The notes under the pieces: model-generated
Database searches by the model: none
Told to the model about the DNA's origin: nothing
The model's input: the letters and a program-made list of their open reading frames with translations, nothing else
Assembly (NCBI RefSeq): GCF_014196635.1
Contig: NZ_JACIEB010000009.1
Coordinates: 1 to 64,000, forward strand
Source: Sphingobium fontiphilum
Lineage (GTDB): Bacteria > Pseudomonadota > Alphaproteobacteria > Sphingomonadales > Sphingomonadaceae
Length of the DNA: 64,000 nucleotides
Direction: 5' to 3'
Position numbers and translations under genes: made by a program
In this document: positions 45,785 through 53,205 of the stretch, piece after piece
Layout of the letters: each line of letters begins with the position of its first letter
Position numbering within the stretch: position 1 is the first letter of the stretch

Positions 45785-46027
45785 TTATTCCATGCCCAGT
45801 GCGGACAGATAGGTCTGGAGGATCGCTTCCATTTCCTGCCGGTCATGGGGCTGCATCTTCCGCAGGCGGATGATCTGGCGCATGATCTTGGGGTCGTAGC
45901 CGGTGGCCTTGGCTTCCAGATAGACGTCCTTGATGTCGTCGCCGATGCCCTTCTTTTCTTCTTCCAGGCGTTCGATACGTTCGATCAGAAGGCGCAGTTG
46001 ATCGGCTGCGACGTTGCCCTCGCTCAT
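45785..46027 (-). CDS. gapR: GapR-type nucleoid protein (DUF2312)
   Basis: From the ATG at 46027, after GGAG, the product is 80 aa. [26 protein letters not shown] forms a coiled coil and [14 protein letters not shown] continues the DUF2312 signature. GapR of Caulobacter is an essential alphaproteobacterial DNA-binding protein that clamps around overtwisted, AT-rich DNA and helps topoisomerases. The same role is expected. It follows a DUF1244 gene by 41 nt. Confidence 0.93.
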   Translation of the reverse strand: MSEGNVAADQLRLLIERIERLEEEKKGIGDDIKDVYLEAKATGYDPKIMRQIIRLRKMQPHDRQEMEAILQTYLSALGME

Positions 46028-46068
46028 GGGGTTCTCCGTTGGTGAGTGTGAATCGGTTGGAGCGCGTC

Positions 46069-46368
46069 CTAGTGGTTGTCGGCGTTCTTCGCCACACTCT
46101 CTTTCATCCGTTCCATCTGTTCCGGGGTGGCTTGGCTCTGATAGCGGGCCTTCCACTCGGTAAAGGGCATGCCGTGGATGATGGCGCGGGCCTCGTCCCT
46201 GGTCAGCGCGCCATCGGCCTCGGCGATCCAGTCAGCGAGGCAGTTGCGGCAGAAACCGGCCGTTCCCATCAGGTCGATATTCTGCACATCGGTGCGATGC
46301 TGCAAATGCGCGACCAATCGGCGGAAGGCGGTTGCGGCTACTGCGTCATTGATTATGCTGCCGGCCAT
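46069..46368 (-). CDS. DUF1244 protein
   Basis: The 99-aa protein matches the DUF1244 family through its length: [22 protein letters not shown], then [10 protein letters not shown] with two Cys and YRQ-like [12 protein letters not shown]. It is small, helical and cytoplasmic, and of unknown role. The ATG follows AGGGG by 8 nt. It precedes gapR on the same strand and is divergent from pyruvate kinase. Confidence 0.92.
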   Translation of the reverse strand: MAGSIINDAVAATAFRRLVAHLQHRTDVQNIDLMGTAGFCRNCLADWIAEADGALTRDEARAIIHGMPFTEWKARYQSQATPEQMERMKESVAKNADNH

Positions 46369-46472
46369 CGGCGATCCCCTTCGCTGTCCATCATCATCCT
46401 GTCGCGCAGCACGGATAACGGAAAACAGCCCGCAGGCAAGACCGGCGGCGCCAAGACGATCTGGAGTGCCTG

Positions 46473-47924
46473 ATGACCCGAATTCCGCCCCGCACCCGCA
46501 ATGTCCGCATTCTGGCGACCCTTGGCCCCGCCAGCGACAGCCCGGAAATGATCCGCCGCCTTTATCTCGCGGGTGCCGACGCCTTTCGGATCAATCTGTC
46601 GCACGGCGCGCATGAAGATCATGCGGCACGGATCGCCGCCATCCGCGCGCTGGAAAGGGAATTCGGGCGGCCCAGCACCATATTGGGCGATCTTCAGGGC
46701 CCCAAACTGCGGGTCGGCGCGTTCGCGGATGGGCTGGCCATGCTGGAAACCGGCAACGCCTTCGTGTTGGACCGCGACGACGCGCCGGGCGACTCCCGCC
46801 GGGTCAACCTGCCCCACCCGGAAATCTATGAGGCGCTGGTGCCCGACGCCCGGCTGTTGCTGGACGACGGCAAGATGGTGCTGCGGGTCAAGTCCGTGAC
46901 CGAAGACCGGATCGAGACGATTGTCGAGGTCGGTGGCGCGCTGTCCAACCGCAAGGGCGTCAACGTGCCCGATGTCGTGGTGCCCGTGCCCGCGCTGACC
47001 GACAAGGATCGCCGCGACCTCAGCTTCGCGATGCAGCAGGGCATGGACTGGATTGCGCTGAGCTTTGTGCAGCGGCCCGAGGATCTGGCCGAAGCGCGCA
47101 AGCTGATGGGCGGTTATGGCGCGCTGATGGCCAAGATCGAGAAGCCGTCGGCCGTGCAGCGACTGGCCGAAATCATCGAAATGGCCGATGGCGTGATGGT
47201 GGCGCGCGGCGACCTGGGCGTCGAACTGCCCCCGCAAAGCGTGCCGCCGCTGCAGAAGCAGATTGTCGAAACCGCCCGCCGCCTGGGTCGGCCCGTGGTG
47301 GTGGCGACACAGATGCTGGAATCGATGATCAAGGCCCCCACCCCCACCCGCGCCGAAGTGTCGGATGTGGCGACGGCGGTCTATGACGGGGCCGACGCCA
47401 TCATGTTGTCGGCCGAGACGGCGGCGGGCGACTGGCCCGAAGAAGCCGTCGCGATGATGGACAGCATCGCCCACAGTGTCGAGCGCGATCCGGGCTATCT
47501 GGCCCGTCTCCATTTCACCCAGACCGCGCCCGATCCGACCACCGCCGACGCGCTGGCCGAGGCGGCGGCGGGCATCGTTCCGGTGGTCGACGCCACCGTC
47601 ATCACCTGCTTCACATCGTCGGGCAGCACCGTGCGGCGCGTCGCGCGCGAACGCCCCGGTGCGCCGATCCTGGCGCTGACCCCGCGACAGGACACCGCCC
47701 GGCGCATGGGCCTGCTGTGGGGCGTCCACGCCGTCCGCACCAAGGATATCGGCCATTTCGAGGAAATGGTGGGCAAGGCGCGGCGGATGGCGCTGCGCCA
47801 TCATCTGACGACCAAGGGACGCAAGATCGTGGTGCTTGCGGGGGTTCCCTTCGGCACGCCGGGATCGACCAATGTGCTGCATGTCGCCACTGTGCGCGGC
47901 GACGAGCTTAAAGGGCGGGAATAG
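46473..47924 (+). CDS. pyk: pyruvate kinase
   Basis: The 483-aa enzyme converts phosphoenolpyruvate and ADP to pyruvate and ATP. The N-terminus ILATLGPASDSPEMIRRL and FRINLSHGAHEDH are standard; the signature LMAKIEKPSAVQRLAEI carries the active-site Lys and Glu, and VARGDLGVELP and ATQMLESMI follow. The C-terminal regulatory domain ends in GTPGSTNVLHVATV. The ATG follows CTGGAG. Its end overlaps the convergent HAD gene by 17 bp. Confidence 0.96.
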   Translation: MTRIPPRTRNVRILATLGPASDSPEMIRRLYLAGADAFRINLSHGAHEDHAARIAAIRALEREFGRPSTILGDLQGPKLRVGAFADGLAMLETGNAFVLDRDDAPGDSRRVNLPHPEIYEALVPDARLLLDDGKMVLRVKSVTEDRIETIVEVGGALSNRKGVNVPDVVVPVPALTDKDRRDLSFAMQQGMDWIALSFVQRPEDLAEARKLMGGYGALMAKIEKPSAVQRLAEIIEMADGVMVARGDLGVELPPQSVPPLQKQIVETARRLGRPVVVATQMLESMIKAPTPTRAEVSDVATAVYDGADAIMLSAETAAGDWPEEAVAMMDSIAHSVERDPGYLARLHFTQTAPDPTTADALAEAAAGIVPVVDATVITCFTSSGSTVRRVARERPGAPILALTPRQDTARRMGLLWGVHAVRTKDIGHFEEMVGKARRMALRHHLTTKGRKIVVLAGVPFGTPGSTNVLHVATVRGDELKGRE

Positions 47925-48537
47925 CCGGCAGCAGGCCGTGCGTCGCCAGTTCCGCGCGCAATGTCGGCGCGTCGCTGAACAGGTGGCCATGCATTCCCAC
48001 CTGCCGGGCGCCCGCAATATTGTCTTCCCGGTCGTCGATGAAGATCGCCTGCTCCGCCCGCAGACCAAAGCGCGCCAGCGCCAGAGCGTAAATGGCGGGA
48101 TCGGGCTTCACCAGCCGTTCCTCGCCGGACACCACGATGTCGCGAAAGGGCGCGAACATCGCGGCTTCCCGCGCACGAAAGGCAGGCCAGAATTCGGCGC
48201 TGTAGTTGGTGAGGGCGTATAGCGGCACGTCGCGCGCAGCAAGGTCCGCGACAATCTGCGCCATGCCGTCCACCACCGGCCCGACGCTGTCGTTGAAGCG
48301 TTCCCCCCAGATCGGGATATGCGCGGCATGTTCAGGGAACAGGGCGATGCGTTCGGCGCTGGTTTGCGCAAAAGGCCGCCCGGCATCATGCTGAAAATGC
48401 CAGTGCGCGGGCACGACATCGCGCAGAAACGCATCGAGCGCCTGATCGTCAGGGATCAGGCGCTCAAAAAGAACCCTGGGGTTCCAGTGATAAAGGACCT
48501 GGCCGACGTCGAATATGACGGCGGCAATGTCCGCCAT
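47908..48537 (-). CDS. HAD-superfamily hydrolase (phosphatase-like)
   Basis: The 209-aa protein begins FDVGQVLYHWNP; Asp of this motif is the nucleophile, while the second Asp of the usual DxD is Gly, as in YihX-like family members. LTNYSAEF gives motif II, a Lys lies in LVKPDPAIY, and FIDDREDNIAGA is motif IV. Subclass IA with a helical cap is expected. Sugar phosphates or similar are likely substrates. It overlaps pyk at the 3' side and lies 3 nt downstream of the L36 gene. Confidence 0.9.
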   Translation of the reverse strand: MADIAAVIFDVGQVLYHWNPRVLFERLIPDDQALDAFLRDVVPAHWHFQHDAGRPFAQTSAERIALFPEHAAHIPIWGERFNDSVGPVVDGMAQIVADLAARDVPLYALTNYSAEFWPAFRAREAAMFAPFRDIVVSGEERLVKPDPAIYALALARFGLRAEQAIFIDDREDNIAGARQVGMHGHLFSDAPTLRAELATHGLLPAIPAL

Positions 48538-48540
48538 GGA

Positions 48541-48666
48541 TCAGCCCTGGCGGGCCTTGAACCGGCGGTTGGTCTTGTTGATCACATAGGTGCGGCCGCG
48601 ACGGCGAATCACGCGGTTATCCCGGTGACGGTCCTTGAGCGACTTGAGCGAGTTGCGGATCTTCAT
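48541..48666 (-). CDS. rpmJ: 50S ribosomal protein L36, zinc-free form
   Basis: The 41-aa frame reads [17 protein letters not shown] and then [20 protein letters not shown], ending KARQG. This is L36 of the extended type common in alphaproteobacteria and the same as YkgO-type proteins. It has no Cys, so no zinc site. It is too short for many ORF callers. It precedes the HAD gene on the same strand. Confidence 0.96.
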   Translation of the reverse strand: MKIRNSLKSLKDRHRDNRVIRRRGRTYVINKTNRRFKARQG

Positions 48667-48881
48667 GGCGTTGGCCCTTGGTGAATCGTCAATCTGACTG
48701 GAAAATCGAAGCGCTGCCCCTATGTGTGGCGGGCGTGAAAGTCAAGCGCGACGGGTGGCGGAAACGGGAATGGAAACAGCGAATGTCCGGCCCGTTCATC
48801 CTGCGTGCAGCCTGTTCATGGTCCACCCGCGCGGGGATGCGCGCCGCAACGGCGCGGGTGGGTCGATTCGGAGTGCAAGCC

Positions 48882-49490
48882 ATGGTCAAGCCAATCCCCC
48901 ATTTCCGCCCCTCCCTGGCGCTGTGCGCGGCACTGGCCCTTGCGGGCTGCGCGACGGCCATCGCGCCGATAGAGGTCACCCGTTTCCACATCGGCAACCC
49001 GGCGACGACCGGCGCCGTCGCCGTCCGCGAAATGGCCAATAATCCCGACGTTGGCCTGGAATTTCGCACCTATGCCAGCGCGGTCGGGCGCGAATTGCAG
49101 CGGGTTGGCTTCACCCAATCGAGTGACGATGGCGCGGAATATGTCGCCTATGTCTCCTTCCGCCGCGCCTTCCGTTCCCCGATTGACGAGGGCAAGCGCA
49201 AGCCCGTCAGCGTCGGCGTCGGCGGTGCGGTGGGCAGCGGCGGTTATTCCGGGCTGGGCGTGGGCATCGGCATCGACCTGTCCGGCCCGCCCAAAGGCAT
49301 GGTGACCACGGAACTGGCCGTGCAAATGCGCCGCCGCGCCGATGGCGTCGCGATCTGGGAAGGCCGAGCGACGACGTCCGCACGCGAAGGGTCGCCCGCC
49401 GCACAGCCGGGGCTGGCCGCCGCTAAACTCGCATCCGCATTGCTGGGGGGCTATCCCGGAGAGTCCGGCCGCACTATAACAGTCAAATGA
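48882..49490 (+). CDS. DUF4136 lipoprotein
   Basis: The ATG at 48882 follows GGAG with 8 nt spacing, giving 202 aa. The signal peptide ends in LALAGC, a lipobox, so the mature protein is lipidated. The rest follows DUF4136: GLEFRTYASAVGRELQRVGF, AEYVAYVSF and a glycine-rich GVGGAVGSGGYSGLGVGIGI segment. These proteins sit in the outer or inner membrane and have no established role. The last 4 nt overlap the start of the carboxypeptidase as ATGA. Confidence 0.85.
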   Translation: MVKPIPHFRPSLALCAALALAGCATAIAPIEVTRFHIGNPATTGAVAVREMANNPDVGLEFRTYASAVGRELQRVGFTQSSDDGAEYVAYVSFRRAFRSPIDEGKRKPVSVGVGGAVGSGGYSGLGVGIGIDLSGPPKGMVTTELAVQMRRRADGVAIWEGRATTSAREGSPAAQPGLAAAKLASALLGGYPGESGRTITVK

Positions 49491-50617
49491 CCGTTTCGAT
49501 CACCAGCGCCTTTGACGGCGGCAATATTCGCGTCCTTTCCATCTCTGAATCCGAATCCGGCGCCCGGGCCGAGTTGGAAATTGTCAAGGATATACACAGC
49601 GAATTCTATCAGTGGTTCTATTTTCGCGTAAGCGGGGCGGCGGGCGCGCCGCTGGAACTGGTGATCGTCAACAGCGCCGGCGCCGCTTATCCTTATGGCT
49701 GGCCCGGATATAGCGCGCGGGTCAGCGAGGATCGCGAAAACTGGCTGCTGGCCGAAACCGATTATAATGACGGGCGGCTGACCATCCGCGTCGAGCCCGA
49801 CAGCAACAGCCTGTGGGTCGCCTATTTCGCGCCCTATTCGATGGAGCGTCACCACGACCTGATCGCCTGGGCCGCGAGCCAGCCGGGCGTTGAAAGCCGC
49901 GAACTGGGGCTGACGCTGGACGGCCAGCCGATCGACATGCTCACCCTGGGCGATGGCCCCAAACATGTCTGGCTTTACGCCCGCCAGCATCCGGGCGAAA
50001 CCATGGCGCAGTGGTGGGCGGAAGGCGCTCTGGAGCGACTGACCGACGAACAGGATGCGGTCGCCCGCCAGTTGCGGAACAAGGCGACTTTTCATATCAT
50101 TCCCAACATGAACCCCGATGGCAGTCGCCGGGGCCATTTGCGCACCAATGCGGCGGGCGTGAACCTGAACCGCGAATGGCACGAACCGACGCTGGAACGC
50201 AGCCCGGAAGTGTTCCATGTGCTGGCGGCGATGGATGACATCGGCGTCGATTTCGCGATGGACGTCCACGGTGACGAGGCCATTCCCGCGGTATTCATCG
50301 CCGGGTTCGAGGGGATACCCTCCCTCACCGAGCGCCAGTTGGAATTGTTCACCCGTTATCGCGACACGCTGGCGCTGCGCACGCCCGATTTCCAGACGAA
50401 GCTCGGCTATGCCGTGGCGCAGCCCGGCCAAGCCAATCTGTCGATGTCGACGGCGCAACTGGCCGAACGCTTCGGCGCCGTGTCGATGACGCTGGAAATG
50501 CCGTTCAAGGACAATATTGATCTGCCCGACCCGGATTTCGGCTGGTCGCCCGCCCGTTCGATGCAGCTTGCCAAGGATTGCCTGGCGGTGCTGGCGGAGA
50601 TCATCGACGATCTTTGA
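49487..50617 (+). CDS. M14-family zinc carboxypeptidase (cytosolic CCP/MpaA type)
   Basis: The 376-aa protein has an N-terminal beta-rich domain (residues 1-120) with YQWFYFRVSG and AYFAPYSMERH, as in cytosolic carboxypeptidases (CCPs). The M14 domain follows: zinc ligands HPGE in ARQHPGETMAQWW, then His in MDVHGDE, and the catalytic Glu in LEMPFKDN. NMNPDGSRRGHLRTNAAGVNLNR is the substrate-binding part. It should remove C-terminal residues from peptides. No signal peptide is present, so it acts in the cytoplasm. It is co-translated with the lipoprotein gene. Confidence 0.92.
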   Translation: MTVSITSAFDGGNIRVLSISESESGARAELEIVKDIHSEFYQWFYFRVSGAAGAPLELVIVNSAGAAYPYGWPGYSARVSEDRENWLLAETDYNDGRLTIRVEPDSNSLWVAYFAPYSMERHHDLIAWAASQPGVESRELGLTLDGQPIDMLTLGDGPKHVWLYARQHPGETMAQWWAEGALERLTDEQDAVARQLRNKATFHIIPNMNPDGSRRGHLRTNAAGVNLNREWHEPTLERSPEVFHVLAAMDDIGVDFAMDVHGDEAIPAVFIAGFEGIPSLTERQLELFTRYRDTLALRTPDFQTKLGYAVAQPGQANLSMSTAQLAERFGAVSMTLEMPFKDNIDLPDPDFGWSPARSMQLAKDCLAVLAEIIDDL

Positions 50618-50650
50618 TGGCGGGGGCGCTTCTTCGCGCCGGCGCGCCGG

Positions 50651-50887
50651 TTATTGCGGCTTGCGCCATTCTTCAGCCCTGTTGCGCGCAGCGTCGCCCA
50701 CCGCCTGCGCGCCATTGCCGACCGCGATCGCCGCGTCGACAGCCGTTTCGGACACATGGTCGGCGCGACGCCTGTCGGTCAGGAACAGAAAGGCGATGGC
50801 CAGCAGCAGCGCAATGGCCAGAAGGGCGAAAATGATGCCGCCCTCGCTGGCGCCCTGCTCGGTCTCGCCACGATGATCCTCCTGCAT
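50651..50887 (-). CDS. small single-pass membrane protein near ecfG
   Basis: The ATG at 50887 follows AGGAGG by 7 nt and gives 78 aa; the longer frame lacks such a site. A single hydrophobic helix (GIIFALLAIALLLAIAFLF) is flanked by an acidic N-terminus and a basic segment (DRRRADH), and the tail is an amphipathic helix with VGNGAQAVGDAA. No family was recognised. It lies 57 nt downstream of ecfG and may be read from the same EcfG-controlled message. Confidence 0.7.
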   Translation of the reverse strand: MQEDHRGETEQGASEGGIIFALLAIALLLAIAFLFLTDRRRADHVSETAVDAAIAVGNGAQAVGDAARNRAEEWRKPQ

Positions 50888-50944
50888 GGCATGACCTCCT
50901 GTCGCCGTCCGAAACGCGGACGCGCGGCGCACGGATGCGCGAAT

Positions 50945-51646
50945 TCAGCGCCCCCGGCTCAACCGGTCGACATCGTCCATGATCTCGTTCAGCGCGCCTT
51001 CGCCCGAAACGTCATGCTCCGCGCGCGCGGGAAGGTCGCCACCCTCCAATATCTGTTCCAGGGCGGTGCGGCCGCGCGCCACCCGGCTCTTGATCGTTCC
51101 GACCGCCACACCGCAGATTTCGGCCGCCTCTTCATAGGCGAAACCGCCTGCGCCGACCAGAATCAGAGCCTCGCGCTGAGGCTGCGGCAATTGCAGCAGG
51201 GCGCGCTGCATGTCGCTGAGTTCGACATGCTTGTCCTGCCCGGCGGGCGCCGCCAGCAGGCGGTCGGCGGTCAGTTCGTCCCATTCGCCGCGAAAGCGCG
51301 ACCGGCGCATTTGCGAAAGATAATGGTTTCGCAGGATGATGAATGTCCAGGCGCGCATGTTGGTGCCGGCCTGGAACCGCTCGCGCGCCGCCCATGCCTT
51401 GAGCAGGGTTTCCTGCACCAGGTCGTCGGCGACATCCCGGTTGCCGGACAGCGAACGGCCAAAGGCGCGCAGATGCGGGATCACCGCCGCCAGCTCACGC
51501 TTGAAATCATTATCGGACAGACTGGTCCGATCGCTATCCTGCAAATTTTCGCCCTCCAGATGGCTGTTTCCGGATTGGGCAACGATCGCCGCCGTTGCAT
51601 CCATTTGAGGCGCAGTCGTCGCCCCCATTCCCGACATAGCGGTCAC
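50945..51646 (-). CDS. ecfG: EcfG, general stress response sigma factor
   Basis: The 233-aa protein has an extracytoplasmic-function sigma layout: sigma2 (FKRELAAVIPHLRAFGRSLS through NMRAWTFIILRN, about residues 48-110) and sigma4 (PQREALILVGAGGFAYEEAA, then GTIKSRVARGR). The set SLSGNRDVADDLVQETL is typical of EcfG. A GTG at 51646 with GGGAG 9 nt before is the probable start. It directs RNA polymerase to GGAAC-N16-CGTT promoters and is held by NepR. It follows a 43-aa membrane protein gene whose promoter carries this very motif, so it amplifies its own synthesis. Confidence 0.94.
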   Translation of the reverse strand: MTAMSGMGATTAPQMDATAAIVAQSGNSHLEGENLQDSDRTSLSDNDFKRELAAVIPHLRAFGRSLSGNRDVADDLVQETLLKAWAARERFQAGTNMRAWTFIILRNHYLSQMRRSRFRGEWDELTADRLLAAPAGQDKHVELSDMQRALLQLPQPQREALILVGAGGFAYEEAAEICGVAVGTIKSRVARGRTALEQILEGGDLPARAEHDVSGEGALNEIMDDVDRLSRGR

Positions 51647-51680
51647 GCACCCATTCTCCCGAACATTGCCGCCAAGGAAG

Positions 51681-51812
51681 TCAACGCCAAAGCACCAGAG
51701 CCAGCATTACAATGACCAGAACAAGCGAAATGGCGAGAACATATCGAACCACATGCTCGGTCGATCCTGCCCTTGCGCTGTCAGTGGCGATATGCCGTTC
51801 TTCGTCGGCCAT
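51681..51812 (-). CDS. 43-aa single-pass membrane protein in the stress locus
   Basis: The frame begins MADEERHIATDSARAGSTEH and continues with one hydrophobic helix (YVLAISLVLVIVMLALVLW) before Arg and stop. The ATG has GGGAGG 5 nt upstream. An EcfG promoter at 51843-51867 should start transcription about 20 nt before the gene, so it is first in the ecfG transcript; ecfG begins 34 nt after its stop. A negative N-terminus and an almost terminal helix suggest a tail-like membrane anchor. I do not recognise the family. Confidence 0.8.
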   Translation of the reverse strand: MADEERHIATDSARAGSTEHVVRYVLAISLVLVIVMLALVLWR

Positions 51813-51842
51813 GGCGGCCTCCCTTGATCGTTACGCGACATT

Positions 51843-51867
51843 AACGCGCCCGATCAAAGGCGGTTCC
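51843..51867 (-). promoter_or_regulatory. EcfG-dependent promoter for the ecfG transcript
   Basis: On the minus strand GGAAC (51867-51863) is followed after exactly 16 nt by CGTT (51846-51843), the full consensus for EcfG. The likely start point is near 51836, giving a leader of about 23 nt before the 43-aa membrane protein gene. This makes ecfG expression positively autoregulated. Confidence 0.88.
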
Positions 51868-51898
51868 ATAGCCTATCCATCGGGCCGCCCGCCCGCGA

Positions 51899-52693
51899 TC
51901 AGGCCAGCGCCGTCGCCTCGTCGAAGAACAAGGCCTGGGCGATCGCCGCCTTCACTGTCGCCCGCTGGAAAGGCTTGGTGATGAGGAATGTCGGCTCCGG
52001 CCGCTCGCCCGTCAGCAGGCGTTCGGGGAAGGCAGTGATAAAGATCACGGGCACGGCAAATTCCGTCAGAATGTCCTTCACCGCATCTATGCCGCTGGAA
52101 TCGTCGGCGAGCTGGATGTCCGCCAGCACCAGCCCCGGCCGTTCCGCCATGGCTTCGCGCACCGCGTCCTCGCGCGTCACCGCAATGGCCGTCACTTCAT
52201 GGCCCAGGTCGCGGACGATGGTTTCGATGTCCATCGCGATGATCGGCTCATCCTCGATAATCAGCACCTTGGCGCGGGTCTGCGCCTCGATTTCGGCAAG
52301 CGCCTCATTCACCAGAGCCTCGACATCTTCGGCCGGCAGGCCGATCAGATAGCCCGCATCCTCCGGCGTGAAACCTTCCAGCGCGGTCAACAGCAAAGCC
52401 TGACGCGGCAACGGCGTCAACCGGGACAGCCGCGCCTGCGCGATCGCCTCGCGCGGCGCGTCGCCCCCAAAGCCGGGCTCATCCTCCACATGCGATGACG
52501 ACCAGATGGCTTGAAAGATCCGATACAGGCCCAGCCGCGCATCAACGTCGGCGGGAAATTCCTCGGGTGCGGCGACAATCGCTTCCAGCGTCGCGCGCAC
52601 ATAGGCGTCGCCATGGGCCTGGCTGCCGGTCAGCGCACGGGCATAGCGGCGAAGGAAGGGAAGATGGGGATGCAACTTTTGTCCGAGCGACAT
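51899..52693 (-). CDS. phyR: PhyR, anti-anti-sigma response regulator
   Basis: The 264-aa protein starts MSLGQKLHPHLPFLRRYARA and has a sigma-like N-terminal domain (residues 1-140; LPRQALLLTALEGFTPEDAGYL) followed by a receiver (KVLIIEDEPIIAMDIE, phospho-acceptor in LVLADIQLADDSSGIDAV, Lys in ITKPF). After phosphorylation PhyR exposes its sigma-like domain, binds NepR and frees EcfG. The gene is divergent from nepR and lies upstream of ecfG. The start at 52693 agrees with the family N-terminus. Confidence 0.96.
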   Translation of the reverse strand: MSLGQKLHPHLPFLRRYARALTGSQAHGDAYVRATLEAIVAAPEEFPADVDARLGLYRIFQAIWSSSHVEDEPGFGGDAPREAIAQARLSRLTPLPRQALLLTALEGFTPEDAGYLIGLPAEDVEALVNEALAEIEAQTRAKVLIIEDEPIIAMDIETIVRDLGHEVTAIAVTREDAVREAMAERPGLVLADIQLADDSSGIDAVKDILTEFAVPVIFITAFPERLLTGERPEPTFLITKPFQRATVKAAIAQALFFDEATALA

Positions 52694-52783
52694 GTTTTTC
52701 GATACTCCCTGCCCCAAAAGGCGATGTTGCAATGTCAACGAACCGGCGAAACAGAACAAGCCATGGCGATGCCCCAACCCGCC

Positions 52784-52818
52784 GATTTTCTGTCGATAGG
52801 CCTATCGGCAGAAAAATC
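52784..52818. repeat. near-perfect palindrome between phyR and nepR
   Basis: GATTTTCTGTCGATAGG (52784-52800) meets its almost exact reverse complement CCTATCGGCAGAAAAATC (52801-52818), with one mismatch, one extra base and no spacer. It lies midway between the divergent phyR and nepR genes, close to the nepR promoter, so it is a candidate operator. Confidence 0.65.
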
Positions 52819-52830
52819 GTTCGAAGTCAT

Positions 52831-52855
52831 GGAACAATCCAGCACGCAAATTGTT
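52831..52855 (+). promoter_or_regulatory. EcfG-dependent promoter for nepR-phyP
   Basis: GGAAC (52831-52835) followed after 16 nt by TGTT (52852-52855) matches the EcfG promoter closely, with one deviation in the -10 element (C to T). Transcription would enter nepR and phyP, so the anti-sigma factor rises with its sigma factor as negative feedback. Confidence 0.82.
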
Positions 52856-52941
52856 TCACAGTCGAACATTTTTTTGGACAAGCGCCCTCCGGACCGGCTG
52901 GAGGGCGTAGAGCCGAATTGACGTCAGGGCGCAAAACAGTA

Positions 52942-53184
52942 ATGGATGGGCGGCTTTCAGGCGATGATCATGTGTCAAAGGGGTTGGGCTTGGTTGCTTC
53001 GGGACTGCGACCGGACATGACGGACCGGGACAATGGCGATAATAGCGCTATCAAGGGCAAGACCGCATCGAACGCTGCCGGTGACGACAATATGGTCACT
53101 CAGGTCCTGCGCAATGTTTATCAGACAACGGTCAACGAAGACATCCCCGCTGAAATGCTGGACCTTCTCAGCAAGCTGGATTGA
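52942..53184 (+). CDS. nepR: NepR, anti-sigma factor
   Basis: The C-terminal part, VTQVLRNVYQTTVNEDIPAE followed by MLDLLSKLD, is the NepR core: two helices that bind EcfG or PhyR. The position beside phyR and the EcfG promoter confirm it. The start is uncertain: ATG 52942 gives 80 aa, while ATG 53017 gives 55 aa, and neither has a strong ribosome binding site. Without stress NepR blocks EcfG; phosphorylated PhyR pulls it away. It lies 21 nt before the kinase-like gene phyP. Confidence 0.9.
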   Translation: MDGRLSGDDHVSKGLGLVASGLRPDMTDRDNGDNSAIKGKTASNAAGDDNMVTQVLRNVYQTTVNEDIPAEMLDLLSKLD

Positions 53185-53205
53185 TCCTTTCATGCCCAAC
53201 CTGCC

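Noticed and set aside
52495..52941. Upstream extension of the nepR frame
   Set aside because: It runs across the phyR start and the EcfG promoter, so it cannot be part of NepR.
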